DNA of 37,382 nt from Campylobacterota bacterium (GTDB lineage: Bacteria > Campylobacterota > Campylobacteria > Campylobacterales > Nitratiruptoraceae). The stretch spans positions 1 through 37,382 of the forward strand of contig JAADFB010000028.1 in NCBI GenBank assembly GCA_013153095.1, in the 5' to 3' direction. The notes under the pieces were generated by a model. That model did not search any database. It had not been told where the DNA came from and was given only the letters and a program-made list of their open reading frames with translations. The position numbers and the translations under genes were made by a program. Each line of letters starts with the position of its first letter. The stretch's first letter is position 1. Shown here one piece after another: positions 8,545 to 17,700 of this stretch.

Positions 8545-9433
8545 CGTTGGGGATGTAAACGGAGTAGGGTTTGAGATCATTTTAAAAGCGCACTCAACTA
8601 TTAAAGAGTGGTGTACCCCTCTTTACTTTACAAACTATGAGATGTTAAAACAAGCGGCTACACTCTTAAATCTTCCTATTCCTAAAGATATAGAAATTGA
8701 ATATATCGATGGGGATTTTAAAATCAAGCCGGGAAAAGTATCGGCTAAAAGTGGAGCTTACAGTTTTAGATCGTTTCAAAAAGCGTTAAATTTTACCGAA
8801 GTTGGAGTATCAAAAGCTTTAGTTACTCTTCCTATCCATAAAAAAGCGTGGGAGAAGGCAAAACTTCCCTACAAAGGACATACCCATTACATCGCAACCC
8901 ACTTTAACACCTCAGCGATAATGATGTTGGGAGGGAGAGAGCTTTTTGTTGCCCTGTTTACTGAACATATCCCCTTAAAGAAAGTGGCTAAAAGAATTAA
9001 AAAAAAGCCTTTAACCTCTTTTCTTTACAACTTTTACACTTCTCAAAAACCTTCAAAAGTGGGAGTATTAGGACTGAACCCCCATGCTGGAGATGGTGGA
9101 GTGTTGGGGGATGAGGAGAAGATAATTAAAAAAGCGATCCAAAAAGTTAATAAAAGAGTTGGGAAAGAGGTGTTTGTAGGTCCGTTAGTTCCAGATATTG
9201 CCTTTACTCCTCATCTTAGAAAAAAGTTTAACTATCTTGTAGCGATGTATCACGATCAAGGGTTGGCTCCTTTAAAAGCGCTCTATTTTGATGAAGCGAT
9301 AAATGTAACTTTAAATATCCCCATCCTTAGAACCTCTGTAGATCACGGTACCGCCTTTGATATAGCTTATAAAAACAGAGCCGATCCCACCAGCTTTATC
9401 AATGCGGTTAAATTTGCCCTAACCTCTTCTTAA
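8522..9433 (+). CDS. pdxA: 4-hydroxythreonine-4-phosphate dehydrogenase
   Basis: PdxA oxidises 4-phosphohydroxy-L-threonine to the aminoketone used by PdxJ. The protein (303 residues from ATG 8522) has [12 protein letters not shown] at the start, PYKGHTHYIA, LGLNPHAGDGGVLGDEE, PLVPDIAF, AMYHDQGLAPLK and RTSVDHGTAFDIAYK, including the metal-binding histidines. A TTG at 8519 would add one residue; ATG is preferred and has GAAGG nine bases upstream. It overlaps pdxJ by 23 bases, and its 3' end overlaps the opposing gene by 26 bases. Confidence 0.94.
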   Translation: MKPVIAVSVGDVNGVGFEIILKAHSTIKEWCTPLYFTNYEMLKQAATLLNLPIPKDIEIEYIDGDFKIKPGKVSAKSGAYSFRSFQKALNFTEVGVSKALVTLPIHKKAWEKAKLPYKGHTHYIATHFNTSAIMMLGGRELFVALFTEHIPLKKVAKRIKKKPLTSFLYNFYTSQKPSKVGVLGLNPHAGDGGVLGDEEKIIKKAIQKVNKRVGKEVFVGPLVPDIAFTPHLRKKFNYLVAMYHDQGLAPLKALYFDEAINVTLNIPILRTSVDHGTAFDIAYKNRADPTSFINAVKFALTSS

Positions 9434-9716
9434 CCGATTCCACTTTTTGTTTAAGGCGGTTGGTTTTGGAAGGACGAATATCAAACTTTACAACCCCATA
9501 CACCCGCCTGCTTCCCATCTTCTCCAATACTTCATACATTTTTGGAATCAACGAAGTTAATTCTTCTAGCTTCTCTGCCTCAAGAACGGTTCCCATAGGT
9601 GTTAACTGATACTCCAAACCGCTCTCTTTAATAACCTCTATCACTTTAGCTACATATTTACTTTTGCTCTCCCCTACATCCGTAGGAAAGAGGGCGATCT
9701 CCATTAAAACGCTCAT
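9408..9716 (-). CDS. MTH1187 family thiamine-binding protein (UPF0045)
   Basis: The 102-residue protein has the MTH1187/YkoF-like pattern: MEIALFPTD at the start, YQLTPMGTVLEAE, and the closing basic helix after RRVYGVVKFDIRPSK. Members bind thiamine or related pyrimidines as dimers of small ferredoxin-like folds; their cellular role is unclear. It follows murA with two bases between, so it is probably co-transcribed leftward with it. A functional link to the ThiE/TenI-like gene is not supported by position. Confidence 0.85.
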   Translation of the reverse strand: MSVLMEIALFPTDVGESKSKYVAKVIEVIKESGLEYQLTPMGTVLEAEKLEELTSLIPKMYEVLEKMGSRRVYGVVKFDIRPSKTNRLKQKVESVKKRLGQI

Positions 9717-9718
9717 CT

Positions 9719-10981
9719 TTACTCCTTTAACCGTTTAACTTCAGCTCCTAGTGCGGTAAGTTTCTCTTCTAGTTTCTCATAACCGCGATCAAGATGGTAG
9801 ATTCGATGTACATTGGTTACCCCTTTAGCACACAATCCAGCCAGTACTAAAGCACTACTTGCCCTTAAGTCGGTAGCCATCACATCAGCTCCACACAACT
9901 TTGTAGGACCAATAATAGTAGCCAAATTTCCTTTAAGCTGGATGTTTGCCCCAAATCTTTTAAGTTCCGCTACGTGCATAAACCTGTTTTCAAAAAGTCT
10001 TTCTTCGATAAAAGAGGTTCCATCTGCTAAAAGTGCTAATGACATAAATTGAGCTTGCATATCGGTAGGGAAACCTGGATACTCACTTGTTACGATCTCT
10101 ACCGGTTCAATTTTTTTTGCGGGGAGAATCGTTATCTCATCCCCCTCTATCTCCAATCCAAACCCCATCTGTTGCAATTTTAACAAAACGGCGTCTAAAT
10201 GTTGAGGTTCCACTTTCCTAATAGTGATTTTTGAGTTTGTAATAGCCCCTGCACACAGATAAGTACCCGCTTCAATTCTATCGGGAATAACTTCTACTTT
10301 TGGAGTCTTCAACAGTTCCCCTGCAGTCCCATAAATCTTAATCTCATCACTTCCAATCCCTTCTACCTCCACTCCACTCTTTTTTAACACTTCACACAGT
10401 TGGACAACTTCCGGTTCTTTAGCCGCATTTACTATCGTGGTAGTTCCTTTTGCTAACGCCGCCGCCATTAAGATATTTTCCGTTCCCGTTACGGTAACTT
10501 TATCAAACACTATCACCCCACCTTTTAAACCTTTAGGGGCGTTGGCTACCACATATCCACTACGAATAGAGATTTCTGCCCCCATAGTTTTTAAAGCTTT
10601 TAGATGGAGGTCTATAGGGCGCTGTCCTATCGCACATCCGCCAGGAAGACTAACTTCACAATGTCCAAACCTAGCTAATAGAGGTCCTAGCACCAAAACG
10701 GAAGCTCGCATCGTCCTTACGATGTCATATTTTGCTATAGTGGAGTTGATAGTTGAGGTATCTATTTCTACCTGGTTTTTGTTATACTCATAGGATGCCC
10801 CTAGATTATCTAAAAGTTTTAGTAATGTTTTTATATCCTGTACTTCAGGAAGGTTTGTAAGGAGAAACGGATTTTTAGAAAGGATGGAAAACGCGATCAA
10901 AGGAAGGGCGGAATTTTTAGCCCCAGAGATGGTAACACTGCCTTGAAGCGGTTTCATCCCCTTTATTTGAAGATAATCCAT
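9719..10981 (-). CDS. murA: UDP-N-acetylglucosamine 1-carboxyvinyltransferase
   Basis: MurA transfers enolpyruvate from PEP to UDP-GlcNAc, the first committed step of peptidoglycan synthesis. The protein (420 residues from ATG 10981) shows [14 protein letters not shown], the active-site loop [16 protein letters not shown] with the catalytic Cys that reacts with fosfomycin, and [14 protein letters not shown]. An in-frame ATG at 11002 would add seven residues, but 10981 has AAGGG six bases upstream and gives the standard MDYLQIKG start and family length. It precedes the MTH1187 gene in a two-gene leftward unit. Confidence 0.95.
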   Translation of the reverse strand: MDYLQIKGMKPLQGSVTISGAKNSALPLIAFSILSKNPFLLTNLPEVQDIKTLLKLLDNLGASYEYNKNQVEIDTSTINSTIAKYDIVRTMRASVLVLGPLLARFGHCEVSLPGGCAIGQRPIDLHLKALKTMGAEISIRSGYVVANAPKGLKGGVIVFDKVTVTGTENILMAAALAKGTTTIVNAAKEPEVVQLCEVLKKSGVEVEGIGSDEIKIYGTAGELLKTPKVEVIPDRIEAGTYLCAGAITNSKITIRKVEPQHLDAVLLKLQQMGFGLEIEGDEITILPAKKIEPVEIVTSEYPGFPTDMQAQFMSLALLADGTSFIEERLFENRFMHVAELKRFGANIQLKGNLATIIGPTKLCGADVMATDLRASSALVLAGLCAKGVTNVHRIYHLDRGYEKLEEKLTALGAEVKRLKE

Positions 10982-11029
10982 AAAGAACCCTTTTTCTGGC
11001 ATTATCGAATTTTTTAAAAAGGTGATTAG

Positions 11030-11518
11030 ATGAAAGATTGGGATTTAGTGTACAAAAATTGGGATAAAAATATGCTTCCAAACACTCTTTTAACCCGTTT
11101 TTTTCATTTAGCTCCAAAGGGAAGAGCGTTAGATATTGCCTGTGGAGTTGGACAAAACTCCCTCTTTTTAGCCCAAAAAGGGTTTATAGTGGAATGTTTT
11201 GATAAAAGTAAGGAAGCTATCAAACTGGTTCCCAAACATCCCCTTATCTTTCCAAAAGTTAGCGATTCAAAAAAGTTTGAGTTTGGAAAGTATGAGCTGA
11301 TAGTTTGCGTGAACTTTTTGGATCGCGACCTTTTTAAAAAGATAATCTCCTCTTTAACTTTTCAGGGGGTTTTGATAATGGAGCTGTTTAACTCAAAAAT
11401 CAACCCCGCCTACTGTGTGGATAAAGGAGAGTTGTGTAGGGCGTTTGGGGAACTAGAAATTTTGTATTATGAAGCTTTAGATCATAAAAGTAAATTGGTA
11501 GCCAAAAAACATTATTGA
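11030..11518 (+). CDS. Class I SAM-dependent methyltransferase (TehB/UbiE-like)
   Basis: The 162-residue protein contains motif [19 protein letters not shown], an acidic residue after the next strand (VECFDKS) and the motif IV strand [15 protein letters not shown], so it is a small class I methyltransferase. It resembles TehB-like enzymes, but the substrate cannot be told. ATG 11030 has AAGGTG eleven bases upstream. It diverges from murA with 48 bases between, and its 3' end overlaps trmA by seven bases on the opposite strand. Confidence 0.8.
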   Translation: MKDWDLVYKNWDKNMLPNTLLTRFFHLAPKGRALDIACGVGQNSLFLAQKGFIVECFDKSKEAIKLVPKHPLIFPKVSDSKKFEFGKYELIVCVNFLDRDLFKKIISSLTFQGVLIMELFNSKINPAYCVDKGELCRAFGELEILYYEALDHKSKLVAKKHY

Positions 11519-12588
11519 GTTAAAATTACTCCCGCTTCTAGATGGGGGGTGTAGGGAAATTGATCAAAAACCGCAAGTTTTAAAATGGAATGGGTTTTAG
11601 TTAGTTCTTGTAGATCGCGATGTAGAGTAAGAGGGTTACAAGAGATGTAGATGATATTTTTGAACCTTTTTATAAACTCCTTGCTCTCTTCATCCAATCC
11701 CGCCCTAGGAGGGTCTACAAAAACGGTTGTAAAGTTAAAAGAGTCTAAATCAACCTCTCTTAATCTTCTAAACTCCCTTTCTCCTTTTAACGCTTGGGCT
11801 ACTTCATTAGAAAGTAACCTCACAAAAGTTACATTAGAAATAGAATTAAGCCTTGCATTCTCTTTTGCGGTTTTAATAGAAGTTTTAGAGGCTTCAGTAG
11901 CTAATACCTTCTCAAAATTAAAAGAAAGGGGTAAGGTAAAATTTCCTATTCCACAGTAAAGTTCTAAAAGGTCGCCTCCAAAATTTCTACTCTCTTTTAC
12001 CGCCCACTCTAGCATCTTTTGATTTACGTAAGGGTTTGGTTGAGTAAAAGAGGTTTCATACTGTAGATATCTAAATTCTCTTCCTAAAACGTTTAATCTT
12101 TCTTCAATGAACTCTTTTTCAACTACAATTTTTACCCCTTTACTTCTTCCTATTAAATCTATCTTCAACCTCTCTTTTAACTCTTTAGCCTTCTCTTTCC
12201 AATTAGAGGTTAATTTTTTGTGATAGATTAAACTAACTAAAGTCTGCCCATTTAAAGAACTTAAAAAATCGACTCTAAAAAGTTTATTAAAAAGCAGTTT
12301 ATCTTTTGATAAAAACTCCAACAATTTAGGCATAAGTTGGTAGATAGGCTCTATAACCATACTACAGGAAGAGATAGGTAATAGCTCTTTAGAAAATGTG
12401 TGCATTGCGTAGGAGTTATCTTTTATCCTAAACTCTGCTCTAGCCCTATAATGTTCTTCTTTTGAGGGAAAAATATCAAACTCTTTTTTAAACAGCTGGT
12501 GAAATCGTTCCACTTTTAAAGTTAACTGCTGTTGATAATCTGGATAGAGAGTACAGCTAGCACATTTTCCAAAATAGGTACAGTTCAT
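11512..12588 (-). CDS. trmA: tRNA (uracil-54-C5)-methyltransferase TrmA
   Basis: TrmA makes ribothymidine at position 54 of the T-loop using SAM. The 358-residue protein aligns closely with Escherichia TrmA: HYRARAEFRI, KLFRVDFLSSLNGQTLVSLIYHKKL, FTQPNPYVNQKMLEWA, GDLLELYCGIGNFTLPL, FVDPPRAGLD, the catalytic YISCNP and the final FDQFPYTPHLEAGV containing the proton-abstracting Glu. Its N-terminus adds CTYFGKCASCTLY, a Cys-rich stretch absent from the Escherichia protein. Confidence 0.94.
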   Translation of the reverse strand: MNCTYFGKCASCTLYPDYQQQLTLKVERFHQLFKKEFDIFPSKEEHYRARAEFRIKDNSYAMHTFSKELLPISSCSMVIEPIYQLMPKLLEFLSKDKLLFNKLFRVDFLSSLNGQTLVSLIYHKKLTSNWKEKAKELKERLKIDLIGRSKGVKIVVEKEFIEERLNVLGREFRYLQYETSFTQPNPYVNQKMLEWAVKESRNFGGDLLELYCGIGNFTLPLSFNFEKVLATEASKTSIKTAKENARLNSISNVTFVRLLSNEVAQALKGEREFRRLREVDLDSFNFTTVFVDPPRAGLDEESKEFIKRFKNIIYISCNPLTLHRDLQELTKTHSILKLAVFDQFPYTPHLEAGVILTQ

Positions 12589-12611
12589 CTTTAAGGCTTT
12601 CGCTTCTTTTA

Positions 12612-12620
12612 TGATACAAT
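12612..12620 (+). promoter_or_regulatory. Extended -10 promoter for the glmU operon
   Basis: TGATACAAT matches TGnTACAAT after a T-rich tract, with the predicted start near 12627 and the glmU Shine-Dalgarno GGAAGGAAGG (12649-12658) downstream. It is near-identical to the extended -10 sites before trpD and tgt. Confidence 0.6.
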
Positions 12621-12660
12621 TTTAACAAAAAGATGTTTAAGAAGTTGTGGAAGGAAGGTG

Positions 12661-13953
12661 ATGAGTTTTTCGGTAGTAGTGTTGGCCGCAGGTGAAGGTA
12701 GTAGGATGAAAAGCTCCACTCCTAAAGTTCTTCACCAAATTAGCGGAAAACCGATGATTTGGCATATTTTAAAAGAAGCTTTAAAGGTAAGTGATGATGT
12801 AACTGTGGTATTGTACCATCAAGCGGAGAGAATTTTGGAATTTTTAAAGAGTGAATTTGAGAATTTAAATTTTATCTTTCAAGATCATCAAAACTATCCC
12901 GGAACAGGGGGAGCGGTTAGGGATATAGCTCCTAAATATGAGAAAGTGTTGATCTTAAACGGGGATATGCCTTTAGTTAGGGCAGAAGAGTTAAAAAAGT
13001 TTAACGAAATTGAAGCGGATATCGTTTTAGCAGTAATTGAGATCGACGATCCAAATGGATATGGAAGAGTTATTTTAAAAGAGGGGGAAGTTGAAAGAAT
13101 TGTAGAGGAAAAGGACGCTTCAGCAGAGGAATTAAAAGTAAAATTGGTAAATGGAGGGGTTTATCTTTTTAAAAAAGAGGTGTTAGAAAAGTTTGTTCCG
13201 CTCCTTTCTAACCAAAACGCCCAAAAAGAGTATTATCTTACCGACATTATCGCCTTAGCAAAACAAGAAGGGTTAACTATAAAACCGCTTCTGGTAAAAG
13301 AGGAGGATTTTAAAGGGGTAAACTCCAAAAGCGATCTAGCCAAAGCGGAAGAGATTATGCAAACAAGGATAAAAGAGAGATGGATGAAGGAAGGGGTAAT
13401 TATGCGTCTTCCTTCCACCATCTATATCGATATCCAAACCCAATTTTTTGGAGAGTGTGAGATTGAAAGCGGATGCGTTTTTAAAGGAAAAAATAGGATA
13501 ACTTCTAGCTTGATCCGTTCCCAGAGTGTAATAGAAGAGAGTGAAATTCAAAACTCCTCAATTGGCCCTTTAGCCCACATACGCCCCAACTCAAAAATTT
13601 TTAACTCCCATATTGGTAACTTTGTGGAGGTTAAGAAAAGCTCTCTTAGAGGGGTTAAAGCGGGACATTTAAGCTACTTAGGAGATAGTGAAATTGATGA
13701 GGGAACAAATATAGGAGCTGGGACAATAACTTGTAATTATGATGGAAAAAGAAAATATAAAACTATCATCGGAAAAGATGTATTTATTGGAAGCGATACA
13801 AAACTAGTAGCTCCGGTAAAGATTGAGGATGAGGTTATCATAGGAGCAGGGAGTGTAGTAAATAAAGATGTTCCTAAAGGTTCACTAGCCATTAGCCGAC
13901 CGGTCTTAAAAACGATCTCAAATTTTTATTATAAATTTTTTGGAAAAGAGTAG
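12661..13953 (+). CDS. glmU: Bifunctional GlcNAc-1-phosphate uridyltransferase / glucosamine-1-phosphate acetyltransferase
   Basis: GlmU makes UDP-GlcNAc, the substrate of MurA and lipid A synthesis. The N-terminal domain has [19 protein letters not shown] (nucleotide-binding loop), [10 protein letters not shown] and LNGDMPLV. The C-terminal half is a left-handed beta-helix with hexapeptide repeats and the acetyltransferase segment [17 protein letters not shown]. The 430 residues are shorter than the Escherichia enzyme (456). GTG at 12658 is possible, but ATG 12661 sits better behind the AGGA core. Its stop abuts the coaBC start. Confidence 0.94.
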   Translation: MSFSVVVLAAGEGSRMKSSTPKVLHQISGKPMIWHILKEALKVSDDVTVVLYHQAERILEFLKSEFENLNFIFQDHQNYPGTGGAVRDIAPKYEKVLILNGDMPLVRAEELKKFNEIEADIVLAVIEIDDPNGYGRVILKEGEVERIVEEKDASAEELKVKLVNGGVYLFKKEVLEKFVPLLSNQNAQKEYYLTDIIALAKQEGLTIKPLLVKEEDFKGVNSKSDLAKAEEIMQTRIKERWMKEGVIMRLPSTIYIDIQTQFFGECEIESGCVFKGKNRITSSLIRSQSVIEESEIQNSSIGPLAHIRPNSKIFNSHIGNFVEVKKSSLRGVKAGHLSYLGDSEIDEGTNIGAGTITCNYDGKRKYKTIIGKDVFIGSDTKLVAPVKIEDEVIIGAGSVVNKDVPKGSLAISRPVLKTISNFYYKFFGKE

Positions 13954-15219
13954 ATGTTAACCAATAGAAAGATTTTGTTAGGAGTAAGCGGTTCAATTGC
14001 GATCTATAAATCGCTAGAACTGTTGCGTAGATTTAAAAAAGCTAACGCCCTAGTTAAAGTTGTAATGACCCCTTCAAGTGAAAAGTTTATCTCCCCTTTA
14101 ACATTTGAAGGGGCGGGAAGTTTAAAAGTGTTAAATGAGCAAAATGAGGATTGGACAACCAAAAACAACCATATCCACACCGCTTTGGAGTTTGAAACTT
14201 TTATTATTGCCCCTACTACCGCTAACACCTTAAACAAACTCTCCAACGGCATCGCTGATAATTTGTTGTTACAAACAGCTTTAGCGTTTAATAAACCTAA
14301 ACTACTTGCCCCTGCAATGAATAGTAATATGTACACCAACCCTTTAACCCAAGCTTCTTTGCGACTTTTAAAATTGAGCGGGTATGAGATTATTGAGCCT
14401 ACAACCAAAGAATTAGCCTGTGGAATGGAGGGAATAGGAGCGTTAGCACCGATAGAAGAGCTTTTTTTTCAAACTGCTAGAACCCTTTTAAAAGATAGTT
14501 TTTGGGAAGATAGGGTAGCAATAGTAACAGGGGGAGGAACTATAGAAAAAATTGACGAGGTGAGGTTTATATCTAATTTTTCTTCTGGGAAACAGGCGTG
14601 CGCTTTAGCTACTGCACTCTATTTAAGAGGTGCAAAAGTGGAGCTTATCACTACTAAGGAGTGTAAAGAGCTTCCGCAAGAGGTTGAGCTGTTTAAAGTT
14701 GAGTCTGCGCAGGAGATGAAAGAGATTCTTGAAGAGAGGATAAAGGTAGCTAAAAGAGGGGTTGTTAAAAAACCTACCTTAGTTAACGATCTAACTCAAC
14801 CTCAGCTGATTCAAAAAAAGCCTTACCTTTTTATGGCCGCGGCAGTGAGTGACTACCGTCCTAAATACCCTCAAAAAGGGAAACTTAAAAAGGAGAATCT
14901 AGGGGAAGAGTGGTGTTTAGAGCTGGTTAGGAATGAAGATATTTTAAAAAGTGTAGATAAAAGTGGGATCGTTGCTATTGGATTTAAAGCGGAGATGGAT
15001 GAGGAAAAGGCGTTAGAAAATGCCAAAAAGATGTTAGAAGAAAAAAGACTAGATGCAGTCTGTCTAAATCTGGTAAAAGGGGTTACTAAATTTGGAAGCG
15101 ATAAAAATCAAATTGTTTACATCTCAAGAGAAAAAATAGTTAAAAGTCCGATAAAGAGTAAACTGGAGTTGGCGTTAGATATTACCCAGTTGGTAAAGGA
15201 GCTAGATGAACACCCCTAA
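13954..15219 (+). CDS. coaBC: Bifunctional phosphopantothenoylcysteine decarboxylase / phosphopantothenate-cysteine ligase
   Basis: CoaBC catalyses two consecutive steps of coenzyme A synthesis. The N-terminal CoaC flavoprotein domain (about residues 1-180) shows GVSGSIAIYKSLELL, NNHIHTAL with the catalytic His, IAPTTANT, LAPAMNSNMY and ELACGMEGIGAL. The CoaB domain shows VTGGGTIEKIDEVRFISNF followed by SSGKQA, then LFMAAAVSDYRP and VAIGFKAE. An extra basic stretch around residues 263-285 (VAKRGVVKKPTLVNDLTQPQ) lies between CoaB motifs and may be a loop insertion. It overlaps uppS by 14 bases. Confidence 0.94.
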   Translation: MLTNRKILLGVSGSIAIYKSLELLRRFKKANALVKVVMTPSSEKFISPLTFEGAGSLKVLNEQNEDWTTKNNHIHTALEFETFIIAPTTANTLNKLSNGIADNLLLQTALAFNKPKLLAPAMNSNMYTNPLTQASLRLLKLSGYEIIEPTTKELACGMEGIGALAPIEELFFQTARTLLKDSFWEDRVAIVTGGGTIEKIDEVRFISNFSSGKQACALATALYLRGAKVELITTKECKELPQEVELFKVESAQEMKEILEERIKVAKRGVVKKPTLVNDLTQPQLIQKKPYLFMAAAVSDYRPKYPQKGKLKKENLGEEWCLELVRNEDILKSVDKSGIVAIGFKAEMDEEKALENAKKMLEEKRLDAVCLNLVKGVTKFGSDKNQIVYISREKIVKSPIKSKLELALDITQLVKELDEHP

Positions 15220-15883
15220 ACATATCGCCATAATTATGGATGGGAACGGGCGATGGGCGCAAGAGAGGGGGCTAAAAAGGATAAAGGGACACGAAAAAGG
15301 GGCGCAAGTTGTTAGAGAAATAACTACCTTTTGTGCTAACCATCCAGAGGTTGAAACCCTAACCCTTTACGCTTTTAGTACTGAAAACTGGAAACGCCCT
15401 AAGATGGAAGTTGAATTTTTGATGAAACTTTTGGATGAGTGGCTTAAAAAAGAGCTAGAAACTTATCAAAAAGAGAACGTAAAGTTTGAGGTTATTGGAG
15501 ATATTTCTAAGTTTAGCCCTAAACTACAGCAAAGGATCAACTATACAAAAGAGGTTACCAAAAACAACACCCGCCTTACCCAAGTATTAGCGTTAAACTA
15601 TGGGGGAAGAGATGAGATTGTACGCGCTTGTAGAAGAGCTAAAAAGGCAAAAGTAGAGCTAAATGAAGAAAGTTTTAATCAATTTTTAGACGCTCCTATT
15701 GGTGATGTGGATATGTTAATTAGAACCGGAGGAGAGAAGAGAATTTCTAATTTTTTACTGTGGAGGATCGCTTACGCAGAGCTTTTTTTTACTAATACCT
15801 ACTGGCCAGATTTTACTCCTAAAGAGCTAGAGAGTTTAATAGAAGAGTTTAAGGGGCGTAATAGAAGGTTTGGAGGAATTTAG
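15206..15883 (+). CDS. uppS: Undecaprenyl diphosphate synthase (cis-prenyltransferase)
   Basis: UppS elongates farnesyl diphosphate to the C55 lipid carrier for peptidoglycan and O-antigen. The 225-residue protein begins IAIIMDGNGRWAQERG with the catalytic Asp, then YAFSTENWKRP, and ends with LIRTGGEKRISNFLLW and AYAELFFTNTYWPDF, a complete family set. It lies between coaBC and the prepilin peptidase with overlapping ends, so it is part of the 12661-18429 operon. Confidence 0.95.
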   Translation: MNTPKHIAIIMDGNGRWAQERGLKRIKGHEKGAQVVREITTFCANHPEVETLTLYAFSTENWKRPKMEVEFLMKLLDEWLKKELETYQKENVKFEVIGDISKFSPKLQQRINYTKEVTKNNTRLTQVLALNYGGRDEIVRACRRAKKAKVELNEESFNQFLDAPIGDVDMLIRTGGEKRISNFLLWRIAYAELFFTNTYWPDFTPKELESLIEEFKGRNRRFGGI

Positions 15884-16689
15884 TGGAACTGCTGTTTACT
15901 ACCTTGTTGGGGGTGCTGATAGGTTCTTTTGTAAATGTGTTGATCGTTAGGATTCCTAAGGGGGAGAGTGTAGTTTTTCCTCCTAGCCACTGCCCAAAAT
16001 GTAACACTCCTTTAAAATGGTATCACAACATTCCCATTCTTTCTTGGCTTTTCTTAAAAGGTAAATGCGCCTTTTGTGGTGAAAAAATCTCATTCCAATA
16101 CCCCTTAGTAGAGATTTTAAGCGGTTTTATCTTTTTTTTAATTTTTTATGTGAACGGGTTTAATCTTTATTCCTTAATCACTTCTTTGGTATTTGTGTTG
16201 CTTTTGGCACTTTCGGTAATCGATCTTTATTATAAGGCGGTTCCCGATAATTTAAATCTCCTAGCTTCACTCTTAGCCGTTTTATCCTCCCCATCTTTGG
16301 AAGAAAACTTAAAAAGTGGATTATTAGTAGCGGGAGGGATGAGTATGTTGCGCTTCTTTGTAAGCTATTATGTGAGCAAAAAAGTTGAGTTTGAATTAAA
16401 AAAAGAGATAAAAAAAGCACCTTGGTTAAAGGTTTACTTTCCCCCTTATGTGATGGTTGAAGCGATGGGAGAGGGGGATATTATTGTGGGATTTACGCTA
16501 GGTGCTCTATTAGGAGTTAAAGCTACTTTGGTTGCTATCTTTCTCTCTGCGTTACTTGCCCTTCCTATCTCCTTGTACTACAAGATAAAAAATAACGACT
16601 CTCAGCTTCCCTTTATCCCCTTTTTAGCTCTAGGAGCGTTTATTAGTTACTTTTTCGCTCAGCCTATTTTGGAGCTTTTAAATGTCTAG
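15883..16689 (+). CDS. Prepilin peptidase / N-methyltransferase (type IV leader peptidase)
   Basis: The 268-residue integral membrane protein starts LGVLIGSFVNVLIVRIPKGE, followed by the zinc-site pairs C37/C40 and C62/C65 of the N-methyltransferase part. The two catalytic aspartates of this aspartic protease family appear in VIDLYYKAVPD and GEGDIIVG. It cleaves and methylates type IV prepilins and pseudopilins. No pilin gene is in the window, but the MSHA/Cts-like assembly operon begins 10 kb downstream and is its probable client. It starts with GTG 15883 and overlaps both neighbours. Confidence 0.9.
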   Translation: MELLFTTLLGVLIGSFVNVLIVRIPKGESVVFPPSHCPKCNTPLKWYHNIPILSWLFLKGKCAFCGEKISFQYPLVEILSGFIFFLIFYVNGFNLYSLITSLVFVLLLALSVIDLYYKAVPDNLNLLASLLAVLSSPSLEENLKSGLLVAGGMSMLRFFVSYYVSKKVEFELKKEIKKAPWLKVYFPPYVMVEAMGEGDIIVGFTLGALLGVKATLVAIFLSALLALPISLYYKIKNNDSQLPFIPFLALGAFISYFFAQPILELLNV

Positions 16690-17698
16690 ATTATCCAAAT
16701 ACCTCAACAATCAGATTTTTAAATCGTTTCTCTCCTTTTTTATCCCGTTGTTTGGAATCGCTTCTTTAATCTTTTTTATCAAGCTGGTCTCGGTAACCTC
16801 TATCATCAAAGTTAGCTTTTTAGAACTGTTTCAGATGTACCTTTTTATTCTTCCTCAAATCCTTTTTTTTACTTTGCCTATAACCTTTTTTGCTGCCGGA
16901 GTCGCTGGGCTTTATCGTCTTTCCTTTGAGTATGAAACGATCGCTTTTTTCTCTTTAGGCGTCTCTCCAGCTAAGATCGCTTCTATTTTAGGAAAAACTG
17001 CCTTTTGGCTTACATTAGTTCTTTTACTCTTCTCCTTAGTTCTAATTCCTCAAGCAAAACAGATCTATAAAGGATTTATAGCTATAAAGCGCGCCCAGGC
17101 AAAATTAAATATCAAATCTAGTGAATTTGGACACAGTTTCGGGGATTGGTATTTGTATTTGGGAGAAAAAAGTGACGGAGCGTATACCAATGTCGCCCTT
17201 TATAACAATAAACTTCAAAATCAAGAGAACTTTATAGTTGCACAAAAAGCGATCCTTTCTAATGATGGAAGCGGTTTTAGATTGGTGTTGTATCAAGGAC
17301 ATGTTTATACCTATCAGCCAGATAACTTAAGAGAAATATGGTTTGACAGTATGGAGCTTTATGATACCAAAAGTGGGAGAAGTTTCTATTATGTAAATCC
17401 GTTGGAGTATTGGTTAAGGGCGATAGGAGATCGCAAGAGAGCGTTTGATTTAAGTCTTTTTTTGCTAATAGCACTTTTTCCTTTAGCTTCTGTGTTTTTT
17501 ATAGCCACTCTAGGAATAGCTCACCCTAGGTTTGATAACCGTTCTCCTTTTTTGTTGTCGTTAACGTTGATCTCTATCTATTTTGGAATCGCTTTTGCGG
17601 TGGCTAAATCGTTATTGGTATTATCGGTGGTTTTTGCGATAGGATGGTTTTTTGTAGGATTTTTACTCTTTTACTTTTTAACGTTAAGAAGGTATTAG
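16682..17698 (+). CDS. lptF: LptF/LptG family LPS export permease
   Basis: The 338-residue YjgP/YjgQ-type permease has membrane segments near residues 15-35, 50-72, 100-122 and three more from about 260 to 336, separated by a periplasmic beta-rich domain (IKSSEFGHSFGDWYLYLGE). With LptB it extracts LPS from the inner membrane. The opening LSKYLNNQIFKSFLSFFIPL is typical of the LptF branch in Campylobacterota; LptG is not seen. ATG 16682 overlaps the peptidase end by eight bases. Confidence 0.85.
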   Translation: MSRLSKYLNNQIFKSFLSFFIPLFGIASLIFFIKLVSVTSIIKVSFLELFQMYLFILPQILFFTLPITFFAAGVAGLYRLSFEYETIAFFSLGVSPAKIASILGKTAFWLTLVLLLFSLVLIPQAKQIYKGFIAIKRAQAKLNIKSSEFGHSFGDWYLYLGEKSDGAYTNVALYNNKLQNQENFIVAQKAILSNDGSGFRLVLYQGHVYTYQPDNLREIWFDSMELYDTKSGRSFYYVNPLEYWLRAIGDRKRAFDLSLFLLIALFPLASVFFIATLGIAHPRFDNRSPFLLSLTLISIYFGIAFAVAKSLLVLSVVFAIGWFFVGFLLFYFLTLRRY

Positions 17699-17700
17699 GA

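Noticed and set aside
10437-10793. 118-codon rightward open frame
   Set aside because: Antisense to the murA active-site region; composition is that of a shadow frame.
14004-14408. 134-codon leftward open frame
   Set aside because: It lies wholly inside coaBC, antisense, with no ribosome site and no recognisable protein; coaBC motifs are intact in the other frame.
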